Positions 16,327 through 24,633 of a stretch of DNA of 45,306 nucleotides are shown here, one piece after another; the stretch's first letter is position 1; every line of letters begins with the position of its first letter. The DNA lies in the IMG/VR virus record IMGVR_UViG_3300032304_000682, positions 1 to 45,306 of that record, one strand, 5' to 3'. The translations under genes were made by a program, and so were the position numbers. The notes under the pieces were generated by a model that had not been told where the DNA came from, did no database searches, and saw nothing but the letters and a program-made list of their open reading frames with translations. This DNA is from a virus.

Positions 16327-16355
16327 TTGACCAGAAATTGCCAATATAGTATAAT
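16327..16355 (+). promoter_or_regulatory. Sigma70-type promoter
   Basis: TTGACC (16327-16332), 17 nt, TATAAT (16350-16355): the best sigma70 match in the window. A leader of about 25 nt carries AAAAAGGAG before the TTG start at 16386. Confidence 0.85.
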
Positions 16356-16385
16356 AGTTGTATAGTTAATAAAAAGGAGCTAACC

Positions 16386-17435
16386 TTGAGTACAGTAAAA
16401 ATTATAAGCGGAACATACCGTAATCAGCAAGTGAACAACATGATCTTTAACTTGGTTAAAGGATTTCAAACAGGCGCCAAGGGAGGCTATGTGACTGTGA
16501 ATGCAGATGGCTTTTTTGGCCCAGACTTACCAGAAGTGGTTCGTATCAATGTAAACACCATTGAAGATGTAGAATTTGTAGGCGAATCAGTTCCTACAGG
16601 TGAATTTGTGGCACCTATTGCTCATGCTCAGGTTCATGTGCATAATAAGGCACCAGTTGAAACCGACGAAGAAGTGATGACCCGTATTGGCGAACGCTTT
16701 GACATTTTGGATCAAATGACCAAGGCCACAATTGCCGGAGATGTACGAGCCATGATTGTGGTTGGCCCTCCTGGAGTTGGCAAGTCATACGGTGTAGAAA
16801 AGCAATTGGAGCATTCGGGCCTATTTGACAAATTGTCAGGTCGCAAGATCAAGTATGAAGTGATCAAAGGTGCAATGACTCCGATTGGTCTGTACTGCAC
16901 CCTGTACAAACATTCTGACAAGAACAATGTGTTGGTGTTTGACGACTGTGACTCGGTGTTCCAAGATGATCTTAGCTTGAACATTCTTAAGGCTGCACTG
17001 GATTCAGGTAAAAAGCGTCGTATCTACTGGAACAGTGATAGTGCCATGTTGCGTCGTGAAGGCGTTCCAGACATGTTTGACTTCAAAGGTGCTTGTATCT
17101 TTATCACAAACTTACAGTTCAGCAACCTTAAGAGCAAGAAGTTGCAAGACCACTTGGAAGCCTTACAGAGTCGCTGTCACTTCTTGGACCTGACACTTAA
17201 CACCATGCGTGATCGTTTCTTGCGTATCAAGCAGATTTATCGCAAGGGCGAGTTGTTTGCAGACTACGACTTTACACCGGAACAGGGTGACATGGTCATT
17301 GACTTTATGGAACAGAATCAAACCCGCTTGCGTGAAATGAGCTTGCGTATGGCACTGAAGATAGCAGACTTGACCAAAGTATCGGATACAAATTGGAGAG
17401 CACTAGCGGCCACAACTTGTATGAAAAATTCCTAA
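16386..17435 (+). CDS. AAA+ family ATPase
   Basis: Walker A is GPPGVGKS (127-134) and Walker B is NVLVFDDCDS (181-190); FITNLQF fits sensor 1. The first 75 residues form a separate domain with an SH3-like or KOW-like look (GTYRNQQVNN, then a run of beta strands). Such proteins occur in T4-like marine phages, with no proven role; it is not an obvious gp44 clamp loader, as the arginine-finger SRC motif is not clear. The TTG start is fixed by the ribosome binding site AAAAAGGAG 6 nt upstream. Expressed alone from a strong early-type promoter and ended by tandem hairpins. Confidence 0.75.
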   Translation: MSTVKIISGTYRNQQVNNMIFNLVKGFQTGAKGGYVTVNADGFFGPDLPEVVRINVNTIEDVEFVGESVPTGEFVAPIAHAQVHVHNKAPVETDEEVMTRIGERFDILDQMTKATIAGDVRAMIVVGPPGVGKSYGVEKQLEHSGLFDKLSGRKIKYEVIKGAMTPIGLYCTLYKHSDKNNVLVFDDCDSVFQDDLSLNILKAALDSGKKRRIYWNSDSAMLRREGVPDMFDFKGACIFITNLQFSNLKSKKLQDHLEALQSRCHFLDLTLNTMRDRFLRIKQIYRKGELFADYDFTPEQGDMVIDFMEQNQTRLREMSLRMALKIADLTKVSDTNWRALAATTCMKNS

Positions 17436-17472
17436 GGGGATTTGAGCAAGATTAAGTACTAACAGTAGCTCC

Positions 17473-17525
17473 TGGGTAGTGCAAACTACCCATTTTACAA
17501 CAGGCACTTTGGTGCCTGTTTTTTT
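17473..17525 (+). terminator. Tandem hairpin terminator
   Basis: The first hairpin is TGGGTAGT-gcaa-ACTACCCA (17473-17492) followed by four T. The second is AACAGGCAC / GTGCCTGTT (17499-17520) followed by a T run. The T run overlaps the -35 box of the next promoter. Confidence 0.85.
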
Positions 17526-17553
17526 GACTTTACTAGACTAAGTATGTTATACT
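17524..17553 (+). promoter_or_regulatory. Sigma70-type promoter at radical SAM gene
   Basis: TTGACT (17524-17529), 18 nt, TATACT (17548-17553). The ATG at 17559 starts 5 nt after the -10 box and lacks a Shine-Dalgarno sequence, so transcription probably begins at the start codon. Confidence 0.7.
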
Positions 17554-17558
17554 AACAC

Positions 17559-18680
17559 ATGACTTTTTGCTATTCTCCTTGGACTAATATTGATATTGAC
17601 CCACAAGGTAACATAACTCCTTGTTGTAAGTTTCAAAAACAATATTATGATCAAAAATTTAATATTCAAACGCATTCTACGGTTGAATATTCTAATAGCC
17701 AATTAGTCACAACTATCAAACAAGAATTTCAACAAGGAGCTTGGCCGCAAGGTTGCGAAAGATGTCGTATTGAAGAAGAAAATGGTATTGAAAGTAAACG
17801 ACAATTGGACTACACCCGGTGGAAACATCACTACGATGTGTACGACTTTAACAGTAACAAATTCATTACAACCAGCGTTGCATTTGGAAACACTTGTAAT
17901 CTTAAATGCATAACTTGTGGACCCTATGCGTCAAGCCGTTGGCAAAAAGAGTATCATGACTTGTACGGCAAAGATATTCCGCATTTTAAATTTTACAAAA
18001 AAAACTTTGTACAAGATTTTATATCACAGGCTCCGGATATTGTACACCTGGACGTTCCAGGAGGAGAACCATTTCTAAGCGGAGTGGCCGAGCAAAAGGT
18101 ACTGTTATCACATTACGTGAATGTAGGACAAGCAAAAAATATAACTTTACATTATACAACCAATGCACAGATATTTCCAGATGAAGAATGGTGGCAACTA
18201 TGGGCACACTTCAAAGAAGTTGATATCCAACTAAGTATTGATGGAGTAGGCCGCAGATACGAATATATACGACATCCAGCCAATTGGAATAAATTAATTG
18301 CCAACGTGATTGCATACCAACAGATACACGTATCAAACATTAAACTAAGTGTTAGTCATACTGTCAGTGCCTACAACGTTTATTATCTTGACGAATTCTT
18401 TGAATGGTGTTATAGTATGGGTTTACCACGTCCTTGGTTGGGTCGTGTCCATACACCACAATCAATGCGCCCGGGTGTATGGCCTAAACTTGCCAGAGAC
18501 ATGATAGTGAAGCAATTACAATCTAGTCTAGATCCAGATGTGTTATTGTGGGCAAATTTAATATCCACTGTGGATGAGTCAGAATTTTTTGATGAATTTA
18601 AATCCAAATTGCAGATGCATGATCAATATAGGAACACTGACTTTAATACCACTTTTCCAGAACTAGCCAAACACATATGA
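17559..18680 (+). CDS. Radical SAM protein with N-terminal twitch domain (copy 3)
   Basis: The N-terminal cysteine set is C4, C22, C23, C66 and C69 (CERC); the radical SAM motif is C113, C117, C120 (CNLKCITC), followed by GPYASSRW and a GGEP strand. SIDGVGRRYEYIRHPANW repeats the block seen in the other copies, and the end FPELAKHI carries the shared FPEL. Domain order is twitch first, core second. 373 residues. Its own early-type promoter predicts leaderless mRNA. It overlaps uvsW by 4 nt, so it shares a message with a core recombination gene. Confidence 0.85.
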   Translation: MTFCYSPWTNIDIDPQGNITPCCKFQKQYYDQKFNIQTHSTVEYSNSQLVTTIKQEFQQGAWPQGCERCRIEEENGIESKRQLDYTRWKHHYDVYDFNSNKFITTSVAFGNTCNLKCITCGPYASSRWQKEYHDLYGKDIPHFKFYKKNFVQDFISQAPDIVHLDVPGGEPFLSGVAEQKVLLSHYVNVGQAKNITLHYTTNAQIFPDEEWWQLWAHFKEVDIQLSIDGVGRRYEYIRHPANWNKLIANVIAYQQIHVSNIKLSVSHTVSAYNVYYLDEFFEWCYSMGLPRPWLGRVHTPQSMRPGVWPKLARDMIVKQLQSSLDPDVLLWANLISTVDESEFFDEFKSKLQMHDQYRNTDFNTTFPELAKHI

Positions 18681-20137
18681 GAACAGCCACAATTGTAATT
18701 CGAGACGAAGTAAATATTAAAATTGAAGGCTTAGAACTTGATGCTCGTAGAGCGTTGGTTAATGCTTTTAAGTACGACGTGCCTGGAGCTCGTTACTTGC
18801 CAGCAGTCAGACTTGGACGTTGGGACGGCAAGGTAAGCTATTTTCAACTTGGTGGTAGCACTTATGTAAACTTGCTACCAGAGATTATTCCTATCCTAGA
18901 AAAGTTTAACTATGACATTGATTTGAATGATCAGCGAGATTATCCTACTACATTTACTTTTGAACAGGTAACAGAACAAACATTCAATCATATTGTGTGG
19001 GGAAAAGGGCATCCATTAGAAGGCAACCCAATGGAGTTGCGTGACTACCAAGTTGAGATTATCAACAACTTCCTTGAAAATCCACAATGTATTCAGGAGA
19101 TTGCTACTGGTGCAGGTAAAACTGTTATCACTGCCGCATTAAGTAATGCGGTAGCACCTTATGGTAGGACTATTGTTATTGTTCCTAACAAGAGTCTGGT
19201 AACACAAACAGAAAAAGACTACATCAACATGGAACAGGATGTTGGTGTTTACTTTGGCGATAGGAAAGAGTGGGGCCGCCAGCATACAATCTGCACATGG
19301 CAAAGTTTGAATGTGTTGTTAAAGAATACAAAAAATAGTGTAGGCGATGTTACCATTGGCGAATTTTTAGAAGATGTTGTATGTGTAATTGTTGACGAAG
19401 TACACATGGCCAAGGCTGACGCACTCAAGAGTCTGCTCACAGGTGTAATGAGCCGTATACCATTGCGTTGGGGACTCACAGGAACTATACCCAAAGAACC
19501 CTTTGAGTTTCAGGCGTTAAAATGCAGTCTAGGTCCTGTTATTGGTCGACTCAGTGCCAGTGAACTACAGAGTCAGGGTGTGTTGGCACAATGTCACGTA
19601 AACATTGTGCAGTTGGTTGATCATGCAGAGTTCTCAAACTATCAGAGTGAACTAAAGTTCTTGTTAGAAGAACCTGGCAGATTAGACACCATTGCCAATC
19701 TAATTCGACAGGTTAATGCTACAGGCAATACACTGGTGTTAGTTGATCGCATCGCCGCAGGACAGGGTATTATAGCACGCTTAGGTGACAATGCAGTTAT
19801 GGTTAGTGGTGCTACAAAAGCAAAGGATCGACAAGATGAATATGATGAAGTGGCCGACGCAACTGGCAAAATTATTGTGGCAACTTATGGTGTGGCCGCT
19901 GTGGGTATTAATATTCCTAGGATCTTTAATCTGGTGCTTGTGGAGCCAGGCAAGAGTTTCGTCCGTGTCATACAAAGTATTGGTCGTGGCATCAGGAAAG
20001 CTGAAGATAAGGACCACGTACAGATCTGGGACGTAACAAGCACCTGCAAGTTTGCCAAACGACACTTGACCAAGCGCAAACAATTTTATAAAGAAGCCGC
20101 ATATCCTTTTACACAAGAAAAATTAGAATGGAAATAA
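18677..20137 (+). CDS. uvsW: UvsW DNA helicase (superfamily 2)
   Basis: In T4, UvsW unwinds R-loops and recombination intermediates and governs the switch from origin to recombination replication. Walker A is ATGAGKT (143-149), motif II is DEVH (240-243), motif III is LTGT, and motif VI is QSIGRGIRK. The N-terminal 110 residues form the extra DNA-binding domain (LPAVRLGRWDGKVSYF is typical). Length 486 compares with 503 for T4. Its start overlaps the upstream radical SAM gene by 4 nt. Confidence 0.93.
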   Translation: MRTATIVIRDEVNIKIEGLELDARRALVNAFKYDVPGARYLPAVRLGRWDGKVSYFQLGGSTYVNLLPEIIPILEKFNYDIDLNDQRDYPTTFTFEQVTEQTFNHIVWGKGHPLEGNPMELRDYQVEIINNFLENPQCIQEIATGAGKTVITAALSNAVAPYGRTIVIVPNKSLVTQTEKDYINMEQDVGVYFGDRKEWGRQHTICTWQSLNVLLKNTKNSVGDVTIGEFLEDVVCVIVDEVHMAKADALKSLLTGVMSRIPLRWGLTGTIPKEPFEFQALKCSLGPVIGRLSASELQSQGVLAQCHVNIVQLVDHAEFSNYQSELKFLLEEPGRLDTIANLIRQVNATGNTLVLVDRIAAGQGIIARLGDNAVMVSGATKAKDRQDEYDEVADATGKIIVATYGVAAVGINIPRIFNLVLVEPGKSFVRVIQSIGRGIRKAEDKDHVQIWDVTSTCKFAKRHLTKRKQFYKEAAYPFTQEKLEWK

Positions 20138-20823
20138 AACGAATTGTAGTGTGCGGCGATAGTTTTTGTTCAGCAGAGACCAACGATAACCAACACTTTA
20201 GCAACATTTTAGCCAACCACGGGTATGAAGTAATCAACTTGGCTAGAGGAAGCATGACAAACACTGGAATTTGCTTTCAAATTAAACAAGCAATTGATAT
20301 ACCACATGTTGATCTTGTAATTTTTAGACAAGCTGATTCTAGCCGTTTGGATATTCCATTATATCCATCTCCATCTCCAAACATAACACTTAAAAATTTT
20401 ATATATCCTTACCCATCTGATAGTAGTTTTGGAAACCAGTATGTCGGTGATGTAACCTCTAATATACTTTCCGACAATGCTCACGGACTATCTAATCAAC
20501 GCCCAGACTCATTAATAAGTATTCCTGACAGTATTGTAACTGCTGTAAAAAATTACTATACTTTTATTTTTGATCGCTACCTTGCTGAAGAAAAAGATCG
20601 ATGGATGTTCGGATACTGGGAGCATTGTTTATCTACAGCATCCATACCTTATATTGAGTTAACATACAATGGAATTGGTCGCGAAATTTACGAATACATT
20701 AACAAAAATCCAGATAAAACAACTCAAAAGGTATATCATACCACAGCTGAACCACAACAAAAAGTGGCAGACGCTATAATGCATGAAATACAAAGGTTGA
20801 TTTTACAAAAAAATATGTTATAA
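20128..20823 (+). CDS. SGNH/GDSL hydrolase-like protein
   Basis: GDSFCS near residue 10 supplies the likely nucleophilic serine, followed by NLARGSMTN, which fits block II, and a later VYHTTAEPQQKVADAI where a histidine could complete the catalytic set. SGNH enzymes act as esterases or acetyl transferases on sugars and lipids. No signal peptide is seen, so it probably acts in the cytoplasm, perhaps on sugar acyl groups. It overlaps uvsW by 10 nt. A block III Asn is not clear, so catalysis is not proven. Confidence 0.55.
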   Translation: MEIKRIVVCGDSFCSAETNDNQHFSNILANHGYEVINLARGSMTNTGICFQIKQAIDIPHVDLVIFRQADSSRLDIPLYPSPSPNITLKNFIYPYPSDSSFGNQYVGDVTSNILSDNAHGLSNQRPDSLISIPDSIVTAVKNYYTFIFDRYLAEEKDRWMFGYWEHCLSTASIPYIELTYNGIGREIYEYINKNPDKTTQKVYHTTAEPQQKVADAIMHEIQRLILQKNML

Positions 20824-20824
20824 T
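20797..20824 (+). promoter_or_regulatory. Sigma70-type promoter
   Basis: TTGATT (20797-20802), 16 nt, TATAAT (20819-20824), inside the end of the SGNH gene. The ATG at 20831 starts 6 nt after the -10 box without a ribosome binding site, so a leaderless message is expected. Confidence 0.65.
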
Positions 20825-20830
20825 AATATT

Positions 20831-21331
20831 ATGAAAATACTAACACTTGATAACGAGCCATTTGACTTAGATCATCTACCAGAAGAGGTAGATGATATGC
20901 GGTTTGCTATATTTGATAATAGCGATCCAAAAGACCCAGACTATCATTATATTCCATTAATCTTCTTAGAAAGTTTTACAGCACCTGCATTGGTATTACG
21001 TATAGGTGAACATAGAGTGCGCATGCCTGTGGATTGGCAAATCCTAATTGGTGAACCTGACCTGGGCGACCTAGAAGTATTACCACTTACTAGTATTAAT
21101 GATCGCGGATTTAAAGCATTTCAATTCAACCCACTCAGCAGTTTCCGCCCTAGCTTTCTAGACATTGAAATTATTGATGTGTATCAAGAAGTCACATGGT
21201 ATGCGCCCAAGTTAAAAAATGGTCAAATGCTATGTGTACCACTGGGCAACGGTGAAAAGCCAGACTGTGTGTATTTTGTCAAGGACATTAGTCGCAACTG
21301 CGAAGTGGTAAATTACAATCAGGCCTGGTAG
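20831..21331 (+). CDS. Conserved-type phage protein of unknown function
   Basis: Not recognised. A 166-residue acidic protein without signal peptide or membrane helix. Two aromatic and proline-containing strands (HYIPLIFLESF; RMPVDWQILIGEPDLGDLEVLPL) suggest a compact beta fold. It heads a run of genes joined by 1-4 nt overlaps (20831-23026) that ends in the DnaE-like gene, so a role in replication is possible by position only. Confidence 0.65.
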   Translation: MKILTLDNEPFDLDHLPEEVDDMRFAIFDNSDPKDPDYHYIPLIFLESFTAPALVLRIGEHRVRMPVDWQILIGEPDLGDLEVLPLTSINDRGFKAFQFNPLSSFRPSFLDIEIIDVYQEVTWYAPKLKNGQMLCVPLGNGEKPDCVYFVKDISRNCEVVNYNQAW

Positions 21332-21777
21332 TGGATAAACTGTCAATACAAAATGAAATGATGTGTTTTGATCGTAAGGATCGAGACTTTTATTCCAGTC
21401 TTACTGACGAAGAACGCAAGAAGTTTAGCAACTTCCTAATGATACGCTGGGGATCAAGCATTCAGGGTAGTGCAGAATTGCAACATTATTATTTGCAAAG
21501 TAGTAATCACTATGTCAACAAACATTTTTTTGCCATCAATCGCCATCCTAAACTACAATGGTTGTGTGCCACAGCAGTCAGCCCTGGGTTAGGTACGCAA
21601 CGACATCAATGGATTGCTCCTAAGAAAAAAGAAGCCGGTGCTAGTGGTATTCGAAAACAAATTGCTGAGTTATTTCCACATTTAAAAGATGACGAAATTG
21701 AACTCATGTCTAAAATCAATACTAAAAAAGACATCGATAACTACCTTAAACAGCTAGGACAAGAAGCAAAAAAATGA
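21331..21777 (+). CDS. Phage protein, possible clamp-loader small subunit (gp62-like)
   Basis: 148 residues, starting with GTG that overlaps the previous stop by 1 nt. The segment NHYVNKHFF, then HPKLQWLCATAVSPGLGTQRHQWI, follows the general pattern of T4 gp62 (Y-x-x-N, then Y-L...A-V-P...K-R...W) and the C-terminal helices look similar in spacing. This likeness is weak and seen by eye only. Without it, the gene is a hypothetical phage protein. Confidence 0.45.
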   Translation: MDKLSIQNEMMCFDRKDRDFYSSLTDEERKKFSNFLMIRWGSSIQGSAELQHYYLQSSNHYVNKHFFAINRHPKLQWLCATAVSPGLGTQRHQWIAPKKKEAGASGIRKQIAELFPHLKDDEIELMSKINTKKDIDNYLKQLGQEAKK

Positions 21778-22448
21778 AGTATACTTGTCAGTATTGTAAG
21801 AAAGATTTTATTAAAGAGTCTAGTCTTGCGGTGCATTCATGCGAACCAAGACGTCGACGCCAGGAAAAAGATGAAGCAGGAGTACGCCTGGGGTTTCACG
21901 CTTACATAAAATTTTATGAACTTACCCAAGGCAGTGCCCGGTTAAAGACCTATGATGATTTTTGCGAAAGCCCTTACTACCGTGCTTTTGTAAAATTTGG
22001 TCGGTATTGTGTAGACGTTCGAGCTATTAATCCAGCACGTTTTACTGAGTGGGTACTAAAACAAAATAAAAAAATTGATCACTGGTGTAAAGATTCAGTG
22101 TACACAGAATATTTAACAGATTACTTGCGGGTGGAAAATGTCAATGACGCACTGGCCCGTGCCATGGAGTTTGGTATAGACTGGGCCGAACAACACGGCC
22201 ACCCTGCAGAAGATTGCTTACGATTTGGCAATACTAATGCTATGGTGTATGCTGTGACCGCAGGTCGTATTAGTCCTTGGATCATTTATAATAGTGCAGC
22301 TGGGCAAAAGTTTCTAGCAGAATTAGATTCTACACAAATAGCCATGGTATGGCCTTACATTGATGCAGATTTTTGGATGCGTAAATTTAAAGATTATCCC
22401 GCAGATCAAGAGTATGCTCGAGATATATTAACAAAGGCAGGTTGGTAA
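21774..22448 (+). CDS. Protein with N-terminal C2H2-like zinc finger
   Basis: The N-terminus has CQYCKKDF followed by SLAVHSC, a C2H2/C2HC finger with spacing C-x2-C-x12-H-x-C, then a basic RRRRQEK stretch, suggesting nucleic acid contact. The remaining 190 residues are helical with many aromatics and are not recognised. It overlaps both neighbours (4 nt upstream, 1 nt downstream as TAATG). Confidence 0.6.
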   Translation: MKYTCQYCKKDFIKESSLAVHSCEPRRRRQEKDEAGVRLGFHAYIKFYELTQGSARLKTYDDFCESPYYRAFVKFGRYCVDVRAINPARFTEWVLKQNKKIDHWCKDSVYTEYLTDYLRVENVNDALARAMEFGIDWAEQHGHPAEDCLRFGNTNAMVYAVTAGRISPWIIYNSAAGQKFLAELDSTQIAMVWPYIDADFWMRKFKDYPADQEYARDILTKAGW

Positions 22449-23026
22449 TGAGCGCAGATATTGATTTAGACTTAGCTGATAGAGACCAATTACTAAAATT
22501 GATACAAGCCACCCCTGCTCGTCAACTGCATCAGGGCCAGGTACGTAGGCACAATAGTGGTGTATATGTTACAGATATTCCTTATGATCCCGTTAACGCC
22601 TGTGCAGCCATAGATTATGAACACGCTGAACAACTAGGTTATTTTAAAATAGATTTGTTGAACATGAGTGTTTATCAATTGATAAAAAGTCCAGAACATT
22701 ATCAAGAACTATTAGTCCAGGAACCTGCATGGTCACAATTATGGACAGATTCTAAATGGGCAAAACAATTGGTACACGTAGGTAACTATACTGATTTATT
22801 GCAGATAATGCAACCTGATTCAATACCTAGGATGGCAGCATTTATCAGTATTATTCGCCCAGGCAAAGCGCATTTACAAAATCGTCCATGGTCAGAAGTA
22901 TTTGAGTCAGTGTGGGATGGTGACGACAGCAGAGGGTTTGTGTTTAAGCATGCTCACGCCATTGGCTATGCAGCTTTAGTAGCATTACATATGAATTTGC
23001 TTAGTCAACCCGTCGAACAAGTGTAA
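22448..23026 (+). CDS. Miniature DnaE-like protein (DNA polymerase III alpha core remnant)
   Basis: 192 residues. Four blocks appear in the same order as in bacterial DnaE: SADIDLDLADRD (D4, D6, D8) versus the PDIDIDF motif that holds two catalytic aspartates; HNSGVYVTDIP versus the HAAGVVIS strand; LGYFKIDLLNMSVYQLI (D69) versus LGLVKFDFLGLRTL, which holds the third aspartate; then ISIIRPGKA versus ALYRPGP and FVFKHAHAIGYAALVALHMNLL versus FNKSHAAAYA...LKAHYP. E. coli DnaE has 1160 residues, so PHP and most of the fingers would be missing. ATG at 22448 is chosen over an upstream TTG at 22442. Activity is unproven. Confidence 0.55.
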   Translation: MSADIDLDLADRDQLLKLIQATPARQLHQGQVRRHNSGVYVTDIPYDPVNACAAIDYEHAEQLGYFKIDLLNMSVYQLIKSPEHYQELLVQEPAWSQLWTDSKWAKQLVHVGNYTDLLQIMQPDSIPRMAAFISIIRPGKAHLQNRPWSEVFESVWDGDDSRGFVFKHAHAIGYAALVALHMNLLSQPVEQV

Positions 23027-23378
23027 TTGATTTTCTTTTAGATTTTTTGCGACCCATGTCGCTAAGACTACAAACAGGACCGTGTAGTACTTCTAAATCT
23101 TTGTTGATAAAAGTACGTAGGTAAGGTTTAAATACGTCCCAATCATTTTTGAGAAATATGTTAATAGGCACACTACGATTACTTTCCCACCACCAAATAT
23201 TAGCCAACTCTAGGAATTGACGTTTGATTTCTAGGTCTTGAATAGCGCCAAAGTCGTAGATGGTAGTAATAGCATCGTCTTGATTTTGTATGATACCCAC
23301 GTATTCCGTTGTGGCATAAACACACAAGGTTATAAATGGGTATTTTTCTGCTAGTTTTTCAAAGAAATCATTGTTCAT
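23001..23378 (-). CDS. Conserved small phage protein
   Basis: A 125-residue protein with the pattern EKYPFITLCVYATTEYVGIIQN, then a WWWESNRSVPINIFL block, and a basic tail (GRKKSKRKSITLVRR). I believe proteins of this pattern recur in marine T4-like phages, but no function is known to me. It begins 9 nt after a minus-strand GTAAATA box without a ribosome binding site. Its 3' end overlaps the convergent DnaE-like gene by 26 nt. Confidence 0.65.
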   Translation of the reverse strand: MNNDFFEKLAEKYPFITLCVYATTEYVGIIQNQDDAITTIYDFGAIQDLEIKRQFLELANIWWWESNRSVPINIFLKNDWDVFKPYLRTFINKDLEVLHGPVCSLSDMGRKKSKRKSITLVRRVD

Positions 23379-23387
23379 ATCTACGGA

Positions 23388-23394
23388 TATTTAC
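23388..23394 (-). promoter_or_regulatory. Late promoter box GTAAATA (minus)
   Basis: Minus-strand GTAAATATCCGTA precedes the start at 23378; the same TAAATATCCGTA-like extension (AAATATCCGTA) follows the TATAAATA box at 8077, which supports a functional extended element. Confidence 0.5.
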
Positions 23395-23425
23395 CAGACC
23401 ATTCTGTGACCCTATTCTAAACCGG

Positions 23426-23432
23426 CTAAATA
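23426..23432 (+). promoter_or_regulatory. Late promoter box CTAAATA
   Basis: Lies 6 nt before the ATG at 23439 without a Shine-Dalgarno sequence. It is divergent to the minus box at 23388-23394, so the 60-nt gap serves both directions. Confidence 0.55.
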
Positions 23433-23438
23433 CTCTGT

Positions 23439-24587
23439 ATGTACTCTACCCAAGTTTATATCTATCAACAGCTCACGCGAGTGTTACTCATGGATACAGG
23501 CGCGGGAGAAACTTTTACTTATAGGTACGATCCTGTGTACGCAAAACAACTAACCATAAACAAAGGCGTGGACAACGTGCTTTTGTTTGAATTTATTAAT
23601 CAACAAGAAAAACCTGTTAACATCACAGGTAGTACGTTCCTATTCCGGGCAATTAATACTGCTGGTGACCGTATTCTGGTTGAAAAGGAGTTGGTTACAT
23701 TGAGTGCCACTACTGGTCGAGCTAAAGTTACATTAACTAGTTCAGAAATGTTGGAAGTGTTAGCACAACCAGCCACCTACAGCATACAACGCACACAACC
23801 GGGCGGACTGGTTGAAGCGGTGTTTACTAATGCTCAAGCCGGAGCTCGTGCTCCTGTAAACATTGTAGACAGCATATTGCCACAATATGTGCCCAGCGCA
23901 CCACTCACAATACCTACACTTAAATTGTCAGCACAGGCCAGTGTTGATGGCACCGCCTGGAGCCAAAATCCCAGCAATCCTTACTGGGCTGGCAACCCCA
24001 ACGGCGGCAACTACTTGAACAGTTTTACAAACACAGAATATTTTAGCAGTTTTATTGAACCAGTAAATGCAGTGACCACAGTGCAGATGACTCTAGACGG
24101 ATACACCGGCACTATCAAAGCACAGGCCGCAGAAAACTATCAAAGTCTGTTTTATAACATCACAGAATCTACCACCTATCTCAATAAAACTGGCACAATC
24201 TACATGAATCTGGTAGGCTGGTACCCAATAATGAGATTGTGTTTTAACAACAGCATTTTTGCTGTGCCAGACCAACCGGGCGTTCCAGCGTTAGCTTTTG
24301 CCACTACAGAAAACGGTGTGGTTACTAGCATCACAGTAACCAATGGTGGATCAGGATATTTGGCACCGCCCAAGATCAACATCATTGGCAGCGGTGCCGG
24401 AGCCACAGCAGTAGCAACAGTGTCAGGGGGAGTAGTTACTGGTGTTACGGTAACTAATGGAGGAAGTGGCTATTGGTATCTGCCTAATGCAGGATTTGGT
24501 ATAGGGTTGTATCCAACCAATCCTACCGAAACTGGCGCCGCGGTGCTGATCAGTACCGGTTATGTGGTTGATCTATTGTACCGATAA
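23439..24587 (+). CDS. Putative virion protein with GGSGY repeats
   Basis: The family pattern is seen in the C-terminal third: two copies of a unit reading V-T-x-I-T-V-T-N-G-G-S-G-Y followed by a P-x-I-x-I-x-G-x-G-A-x-A strand, common in tail or adhesin proteins of marine phages. The N-terminal 120 residues (TYRYDPVYAKQLTINKGVDN, then a beta-rich domain) look like a separate Ig-like fold. 382 residues if the ATG at 23439 is used; ATG at 23490 (MDTGAGE) is an alternative with no better binding site. Late box upstream fits a structural role. Confidence 0.65.
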   Translation: MYSTQVYIYQQLTRVLLMDTGAGETFTYRYDPVYAKQLTINKGVDNVLLFEFINQQEKPVNITGSTFLFRAINTAGDRILVEKELVTLSATTGRAKVTLTSSEMLEVLAQPATYSIQRTQPGGLVEAVFTNAQAGARAPVNIVDSILPQYVPSAPLTIPTLKLSAQASVDGTAWSQNPSNPYWAGNPNGGNYLNSFTNTEYFSSFIEPVNAVTTVQMTLDGYTGTIKAQAAENYQSLFYNITESTTYLNKTGTIYMNLVGWYPIMRLCFNNSIFAVPDQPGVPALAFATTENGVVTSITVTNGGSGYLAPPKINIIGSGAGATAVATVSGGVVTGVTVTNGGSGYWYLPNAGFGIGLYPTNPTETGAAVLISTGYVVDLLYR

Positions 24588-24599
24588 CACCAAACGTTC

Positions 24600-24628
24600 T
24601 TGATTTTATCCAGACAATCTGCTATAAT
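24600..24628 (+). promoter_or_regulatory. Sigma70-type promoter for primase-helicase
   Basis: TTGATT (24600-24605), 17 nt, TATAAT (24623-24628). The ATG at 24634 begins 5 nt after the -10 box with no ribosome binding site, so the primase message is predicted to be leaderless. Confidence 0.7.
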
Positions 24629-24633
24629 ATTGT

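Noticed and set aside
16386-17435. Calling the AAA+ ATPase the gp44 clamp loader
   Set aside because: The Walker motifs fit, but the N-terminal extra domain and absence of a clear SRC motif do not.
24300-24480. Direct repeats in DNA of the GGSGY region
   Set aside because: They are explained by the two protein repeat units of the virion protein, not a CRISPR or integration feature.
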